DNA from: an uncultured bacterium
GTDB taxonomy: Bacteria > Verrucomicrobiota > Kiritimatiellia > RFP12 > UBA1067
Direction of reading: 5' to 3'
NCBI GenBank assembly: GCA_900547945.1
Contig: URIT01000143.1
Coordinates: forward strand, 1 to 7,581
DNA: 7,581 nucleotides
Shown: positions 1 to 4,628 of the stretch, in pieces
How the letters are laid out: every line of letters starts with the position of its first letter
Numbering within the stretch: the first letter of the stretch is position 1
The notes under the pieces: model-generated
The model's database searches: none
What the model saw: only the letters and a program-made list of their open reading frames with translations
Told to the model about the DNA's origin: nothing
Program-made: the position numbers and the translations under genes

Positions 1-2899
1 CGATCTCGCGCGGCGCGGCGAACGCGCGCAGGTCGTAGGGCGCGAGCGTGGCAAGGCCGCCTTGCACGGCCGCGCCGGAGACGAGGTCGTGCGTGCCGGG
101 CGGCACGCGCAGGTCGAGCGTGGCCGCCTCGCCGCCCGTGTTCGCCACGTAGAAGTAGGAGCGTCCGTCGAAGTCCGCCTGCCGCGCCACGACGTTCCCC
201 TCGCGCGCCGTCTCCGCCATCCGCACGGCGGGCAGCGCGCGGAACGCGGCGGCGAACCGCCGCAGGTCGTCCTCCATCCCGTAGGTGCCGACGAGGTAGC
301 CGCCCTTCGAAACGCCCAGCACGTCGTCGAAGCGCAGCGGCAGCACGAACTCGCGCAGGGCGTGGCGTCCGGACGGGTTGAGCGTCGTCACGCGCCAGCC
401 CATCTCCGCGAAGCCGTCGCCGTTGAGCGGATTCCCCTTGGCGCGCCCGACGGGGTTCTCCCAGTAGAGGTCGAACTGGTTGAGCCACGGGAAGCGCGCC
501 CCCCGGGTGAGCGCGAAGAAGCCGGGGCGCGTCTGGAGGACGCGGTTGAATTGGTAGGCCGCGTCGCTCGGGAAGAGGGACCGCTCGCGCTTGCGGCAGA
601 AGGCGGGGAACTGCGACTGGCAGAGGACGAGGTTCGGGATCGCGGCGAGGGCGGCGCGGTCGAGCCCGCCTTCGCGCGCCTGGCGCGTCATGAAGCCGTC
701 CTCCATGAAGTCGAGCTGCTTCATGTCGGGCTGCACGTAGCAGTTCAGCCAGAACTTGAGGTCGCCGCGGCGCGCGCGCAGCTTCGCCGCGAGGCGCGCG
801 TAGAACGCCGTCACCCGGTCGCAGCGCCACTGCACCCACGGTTCATAGGCGTGGGCGCGGATCCACTTCGCCACGGCGCGCCCGCGCAGGGGGTCCGTCT
901 TGTCGAGCGGCACCTTCACGCCCGTCTCGCGCGCGAACGCCTCCACCGTGTAGTCGTTGTAGCCGCTGCGGATGTCGCCGAACCAGCAGAGCGAGAGCAT
1001 GGTGAGGTGCAGGCACACGCCCTTGAAGCTCGGGTGGGGCGCGCCCTGCTCCACGAGCGCGTCGACGAGCCCCTCCAGGTAGGCCCGCGTCTCGGGATGG
1101 TGGAAGTTGAAGTTGGGCGGCGAATTGTGGAAGCCGTAGGTGTTGGGGAGGCCCGTGTCGAGGATCGCGACGGGCGTCGCGTGGAGCGCGCCGTTCGTGA
1201 CGGCCTCGGCGGTGACGACGCCGGGCGGCAGGGGCATCGTGTTCGGGTTCACGTTCGGCACGAGGGAGAGGCCGGCCTTGTCGAACTTCACGTACCAGGC
1301 GGAGAGGAAGTCCGGCGCGTGCGCGCGGGGGTTGTAGCCCGCGGCGCCGATGAGGCCGTGGTACCACGCGCCGGGGTAGGAGAGGAGGTCCTGCCCGCAG
1401 TACTTCATGTAGGCGACCGTGCGGTCGATCAGGTCCGAGATCTGGTGCGCGCCGTGCCCGCCCGTCGCGAAGTCGCAGCCGATCGAGGGATCCTCCCACC
1501 AGCTGCCGAAGGAGCGGCGCCAGCCGTCCGCCGGCTTCGGGGCGTTCACCTCCAGCGCGGGGAGGCGCGCGTTCTTCACCTCGTAGACGCGCAGCGCGCT
1601 CAGGGCGGCGGGCACGTCCGCGCGCGCCGTCAGCGCGACCGCCGCGAGCGCGCCCCGGCCGGGCGTCGTCCAATAGAGGCAGCGGTGCGTCAGGGTCCTG
1701 CCCGTGTTCGGGTATTCGTCCCCGGTGAAGTAGCCCACCTGGAGGGCGTAGTCGTCCGAATGCGGCTCGCGGAACTGCACGATCAGGTCGCACGTGCGCG
1801 TCGCGTCGTCCGGGTAGTCGAACTCCAGGCAATAGAGCTTGACGGCGGGATCGACGTCGAAGAAGAACGCGAAGCGGTCGTCGCGCCGCGCGCCGGCCTC
1901 GACGTAGGGGACGCCGCCCAGCGCGCCGAAGCGGAGCGCCCCCACCGAGCGGAAGCGCTTCTCGGCCTGCCACTTCGCCACCGACGCGGCGTCGAAGCGG
2001 TATTCGGCCCGGAGCGCGAGGTCGAGCCGGTCGCCGCCCACGTAGGGGTTCGGGCCGTCCCCGGCGAAAAGCTTCGCGTAGTCCGGCTTGTCCGGCGACG
2101 GCGCCGCCCGGTCGGCGTGGGCCGCGAAGAGGGCCCGGATCCCGGCGTCGTCAAGCGCGCCGTCGTAGACGCGGACGTCGTCAATGAGCCCGTCCACCTG
2201 CTGCCGGTCGCCAAGGCAGCCCACGAAGAAGCGCGTGAAGTCCTTCCGGTCGAAGAGGAACGGGATGCGGCCGCGCGCGGGATCCTTCCGCCGCTCCGCC
2301 GCGAGGCGCAGCGCCGCCGCCACCTCGCTGTGGCCGTCGGCGCGGGCGGGGCCGCAGGGGACGCCGTTGCGGTAGAGGCGCGCGTGCTTCGCCGCCTCGT
2401 CCCACGTGAACGCGAGATGCTCCCACCGGCCGTCCGGCGGAGGGAGGCCGTCGCGGACGAGGTGCGTGTGGCCGAAGTCCGTCAGGTCCGCCCGCAGCCG
2501 ATCCCCCCACCACCAGAGCGACAGCGCGCCCGAACCGAACCGCCCGCACGGCTCGGGGAAGGAGAAGAGCCTGCGCCACGCCTCCTTCGCCCCCGGCGCG
2601 GCGGGCGGTCCATCGCGCCGCGCCCAGAGCGAAACGGTGCCCTTCTCGGGCCGCACGTTGCCCTTGAGCGCGTACTGGAGGACGCTCTTCGCCGCCGCCG
2701 TGAGCCGCACGGCCTGGCCGTCCACGCCCGGTTCGAACGAAAGCCCCCGCGCGACCTGCGGCGCGGCCGCCCCCTTCGCCACGGCGGCGACCGCCGTGCC
2801 GTCGAACGGCGCGTGGAAGATGAGCGCCGGCGCGCCGTGTGCCGCGGCCATCATGAGCGCCGCCGCGCCCGCCAGGCTAAAACAGAATCTCGATGTCAT
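1..2899 (-). CDS. Exported LamG-domain protein with a probable TIM-barrel glycoside hydrolase, 3' partial (gene C)
   Basis: From the ATG at 2897-2899 I found no in-frame stop down to base 2, so 966 residues are visible and the C-terminus is missing. Residues 1-23 are a signal peptide (Arg4, then an Ala/Leu/Met core ending AHGAP). Residues 26-258 are LamG-like: LIFHAPFDG at 26-34, GTVSLW near 87-92, GRWEHLAFTWD at 157-167 and GLIDDVRVYD at 237-246. Residues 280-445 are a second beta-rich region that I do not recognise. From about 460 a probable TIM barrel begins: SWWEDPS near 465-471, YMKYCGQD from 497, NFHHPETRAYL at 598-608, FKGVCLHL at 625-632, WFGD at 639-642, YNDYTVEAFARETG at 647-660 and NQFDLYWEN at 807-815. 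The HPETRxYL motif and the following FKGV strand resemble family-10-like and GH42-like barrels, but I cannot name a family. A C-terminal beta-sandwich (YFYVANTGG at 915-923, LAPYDLRAF at 952-960) is usual after such barrels. The likely role is export and hydrolysis of a polysaccharide alongside gene B; this is inferred. Confidence 0.85.
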   Translation of the reverse strand, partial: MTSRFCFSLAGAAALMMAAAHGAPALIFHAPFDGTAVAAVAKGAAAPQVARGLSFEPGVDGQAVRLTAAAKSVLQYALKGNVRPEKGTVSLWARRDGPPAAPGAKEAWRRLFSFPEPCGRFGSGALSLWWWGDRLRADLTDFGHTHLVRDGLPPPDGRWEHLAFTWDEAAKHARLYRNGVPCGPARADGHSEVAAALRLAAERRKDPARGRIPFLFDRKDFTRFFVGCLGDRQQVDGLIDDVRVYDGALDDAGIRALFAAHADRAAPSPDKPDYAKLFAGDGPNPYVGGDRLDLALRAEYRFDAASVAKWQAEKRFRSVGALRFGALGGVPYVEAGARRDDRFAFFFDVDPAVKLYCLEFDYPDDATRTCDLIVQFREPHSDDYALQVGYFTGDEYPNTGRTLTHRCLYWTTPGRGALAAVALTARADVPAALSALRVYEVKNARLPALEVNAPKPADGWRRSFGSWWEDPSIGCDFATGGHGAHQISDLIDRTVAYMKYCGQDLLSYPGAWYHGLIGAAGYNPRAHAPDFLSAWYVKFDKAGLSLVPNVNPNTMPLPPGVVTAEAVTNGALHATPVAILDTGLPNTYGFHNSPPNFNFHHPETRAYLEGLVDALVEQGAPHPSFKGVCLHLTMLSLCWFGDIRSGYNDYTVEAFARETGVKVPLDKTDPLRGRAVAKWIRAHAYEPWVQWRCDRVTAFYARLAAKLRARRGDLKFWLNCYVQPDMKQLDFMEDGFMTRQAREGGLDRAALAAIPNLVLCQSQFPAFCRKRERSLFPSDAAYQFNRVLQTRPGFFALTRGARFPWLNQFDLYWENPVGRAKGNPLNGDGFAEMGWRVTTLNPSGRHALREFVLPLRFDDVLGVSKGGYLVGTYGMEDDLRRFAAAFRALPAVRMAETAREGNVVARQADFDGRSYFYVANTGGEAATLDLRVPPGTHDLVSGAAVQGGLATLAPYDLRAFAAPREI

Positions 2900-4610
2900 A
2901 CGTCCCCGTCCCTTCCGTTTCGAAGTCCACATACCGCGAATCGCCCACCGCCGTCGTCTCGAACGCGCGCGGCGCACCGTTCAGCCACACCTCCCGCGCC
3001 GCCGCGCCGGACGGCAGGAGGATGTGCGCCGCCAACGCCTTCGCGGGCGCGCGCACGAGGTAGCGCAGGCCGTTCGCGCGCCGCACGTAGCGCACGTCGA
3101 CGACGGCGTCCGCCGCCTCGTAGCCCGTGAAGTACCGCACCTCGTCGAGACCCGTCACGGGCCAGCGCGGCGAGAAGCGGATCGCGTCGTACCGCACGCC
3201 CGCGTCGCGCACGCCCGCCAGCGCCTCGTCGAAGGCGCTGAGGACGCTCGCCGCGCCCCAGGCGCTCGGGCCCAATGCGGCGTTGATCGACGTCGCCGTC
3301 GTGCGGTCGTAGAGGAAGTAGAGCGTGCCGTCGCGCGCGGCCATTTCCTTCACGCGCACGAGAATGTCCCAGCCGTACGCTTCGTAGCCGTTTTCAAGGG
3401 CGGCCTTCGCGAGCTCGCCCGCCGTGAAGAGGCACACGCCGCCGTTCACGTAGTCGCCGCGCGGGTGGCGGGCGAAGGTGAAGTCGTAGGGCGGATCGAC
3501 CGTGAACCACTCGGCGAAGCAGTCCGTCGTCTGGCGGCGGCGCCTGAACTCCTCGATGGTCTTGCGGCAGTCGGCGACCGGCATGAGGCCGCGGTTCATG
3601 TCGTAGGCGGCGGAGAGCGAGAGGCGTTCGCGCTCGTGCGCGTCGACGGGCGGCACGTTGAGCGGCAGCTGGTGGAAGAAGAAGCGGCCGTTCCAGATGT
3701 GCTTGTACATCGCGGCCTTGAGGGCGTCCGCCCGCGCGCGCCAGGCAGCCGCCTTCGCCGTGCGCCCGAGGCGGCCGTTCAGCCACGCGAGCTGCGCCAT
3801 CGCCTGGTAGACGCCGGAGTTGTCGCCGTGCATGATCGCCTGGGGCGTCGCGGCCGTCAACGTGCGGTTCGTCACGGAGGCGGGTTCGTAGGTGAAGTCC
3901 CACGTGTCGATCGTGTAGCCGCGCTTCACGAGGCCGTGCCGGGCGTCCCAGCGCTGGGGGTCTGAGGTCACGTAGTCGATGGCCTTTTCGAGGCGCGGGA
4001 GCGCGCGCGCGAGCCAGGCGTCGTCGCCCGAGATCCGGTAGCAGTACGTCGCGCCCTCGACGAGCAGGTACTCCACGTCGGCCTCGATGTCGAGGCGGCA
4101 CATGGCGAGGTTGTCGTCCGGGAAGAACTTCCGGCTTTCGGGCGCGGCGTAGCGCCAGTGGCGGTCGTCCGCCTGCTTGACGAGTTCGAGGATGCAACCG
4201 TCCGCGCGCTGGTGCCGGAGCGTGAAGTCCACGTACCCCGCATAGTCGTATTCCCAGTGGCGCATGGCCTTCAGCACGTGGACATGGTCGCGGATCCAGT
4301 TCTTGTTCACCATCATCTTGCGCCCGTCCACGAAGACGAGAGACCGTTCGTCGTTGATCGTGTTGCGCAGCAGGTGGAGGAAGTCGCCCCAGGTCGGGTC
4401 GCCCGTCGTGAGGACGCCCGGCATCGCGAGGTCTTTGTTGTTGAAGCGTCCGCAGGTCTTCCCCGTCCGCGCCTCCCGCATGCGCGGCAGGGCCTGGGTG
4501 AACGCCACGCGCCGCCCCTCGTTGAGCGAATACCCCTCCAGAAACGGCGCCGCCGCCGCGCCCGCGGCAAGCACGGCGCACGCCGCCATCGTCCAGCCTC
4601 GTCCCGTCAT
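2877..4610 (-). CDS. Exported six-hairpin (alpha/alpha)6-barrel glycosidase-like protein (gene B)
   Basis: This complete gene encodes 577 residues, with an ATG at 4608-4610 and a TAG at 2877-2879. Residues 1-21 form a signal peptide: an N-terminal Arg, then an Ala-rich core ending AAGAAAAP. C11 does not sit in a lipobox, so it is probably not a lipoprotein. The central region has alternating helices and the hallmarks of the GH15/37/63/78/debranching-type superfamily: WIRD at 105-108, DTWDFTYEP with W237 and D238 (resembling the TWMD segment that carries the catalytic acid), HGDNSGVYQ at 261-269, NGGV at 389-392 and an aromatic motif GPSAWGA with W451. A small beta domain follows from about residue 490 to the end. 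The expected role is hydrolysis of a glycosidic bond outside the cytoplasm. I cannot choose the family or the substrate. The segment that often carries the general base has no Glu (Y431-F432-L433-Y434-D435). The 3' end overlaps gene C by 23 bp. Confidence 0.85.
   Translation of the reverse strand: MTGRGWTMAACAVLAAGAAAAPFLEGYSLNEGRRVAFTQALPRMREARTGKTCGRFNNKDLAMPGVLTTGDPTWGDFLHLLRNTINDERSLVFVDGRKMMVNKNWIRDHVHVLKAMRHWEYDYAGYVDFTLRHQRADGCILELVKQADDRHWRYAAPESRKFFPDDNLAMCRLDIEADVEYLLVEGATYCYRISGDDAWLARALPRLEKAIDYVTSDPQRWDARHGLVKRGYTIDTWDFTYEPASVTNRTLTAATPQAIMHGDNSGVYQAMAQLAWLNGRLGRTAKAAAWRARADALKAAMYKHIWNGRFFFHQLPLNVPPVDAHERERLSLSAAYDMNRGLMPVADCRKTIEEFRRRRQTTDCFAEWFTVDPPYDFTFARHPRGDYVNGGVCLFTAGELAKAALENGYEAYGWDILVRVKEMAARDGTLYFLYDRTTATSINAALGPSAWGAASVLSAFDEALAGVRDAGVRYDAIRFSPRWPVTGLDEVRYFTGYEAADAVVDVRYVRRANGLRYLVRAPAKALAAHILLPSGAAAREVWLNGAPRAFETTAVGDSRYVDFETEGTGTYDIEILF
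2909..2916 (-). promoter_or_regulatory. Ribosome binding site of gene C, inside gene B
   Basis: The minus strand reads GGAAGGGA, leaving 9 nt to the ATG at 2897-2899. The site lies in the last codons of gene B, where it is read as part of the TEGTGTYD segment. It supports starting gene C at 2899 and not at the later Met codons at residues 16 and 17, which would remove most of the signal peptide. The arrangement is compatible with translational coupling of B and C. Confidence 0.6.
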
Positions 4611-4617
4611 GCGTCTT

Positions 4618-4622
4618 CTCCC
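4618..4622 (-). promoter_or_regulatory. Ribosome binding site of gene B
   Basis: The minus strand reads GGGAG here, within AAAGGGAGAAG, with 7 nt before the ATG at 4608-4610. It lies in the 18-bp gap after gene A's TAA (4629-4631) and supports the chosen start. The gap is too short to hold a promoter or a hairpin terminator, which fits co-transcription of A and B. Confidence 0.7.
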
Positions 4623-4628
4623 TTTCCG

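Noticed and set aside
62..3130. A 1022-codon open frame on the plus strand
   Set aside because: It is the exact codon-register complement of gene C (and of the end of gene B in another register). The translation is rich in Arg, Val, Glu and His with no domain, and it starts at TTG. Gene C on the other strand has a signal peptide and a LamG domain. High GC keeps stop codons rare in this register.
2406..3965. A 519-codon open frame on the plus strand
   Set aside because: It spans the B/C overlap antisense, and its composition changes at the gene boundary, as expected of a shadow that passes from one gene's complement to the next.
4576..4578. A lipoprotein cysteine (C11) in the gene B signal peptide
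   Set aside because: The residues before it are T-M-A-A, without the Leu/Val at -3 of a lipobox, and the hydrophobic core continues past the Cys to AAAAP, where an ordinary signal peptidase site fits better.
4611..4628. A promoter or terminator between genes A and B
   Set aside because: Only 18 bases are available, and they hold the ribosome site of gene B. No inverted repeat or T-run is present.
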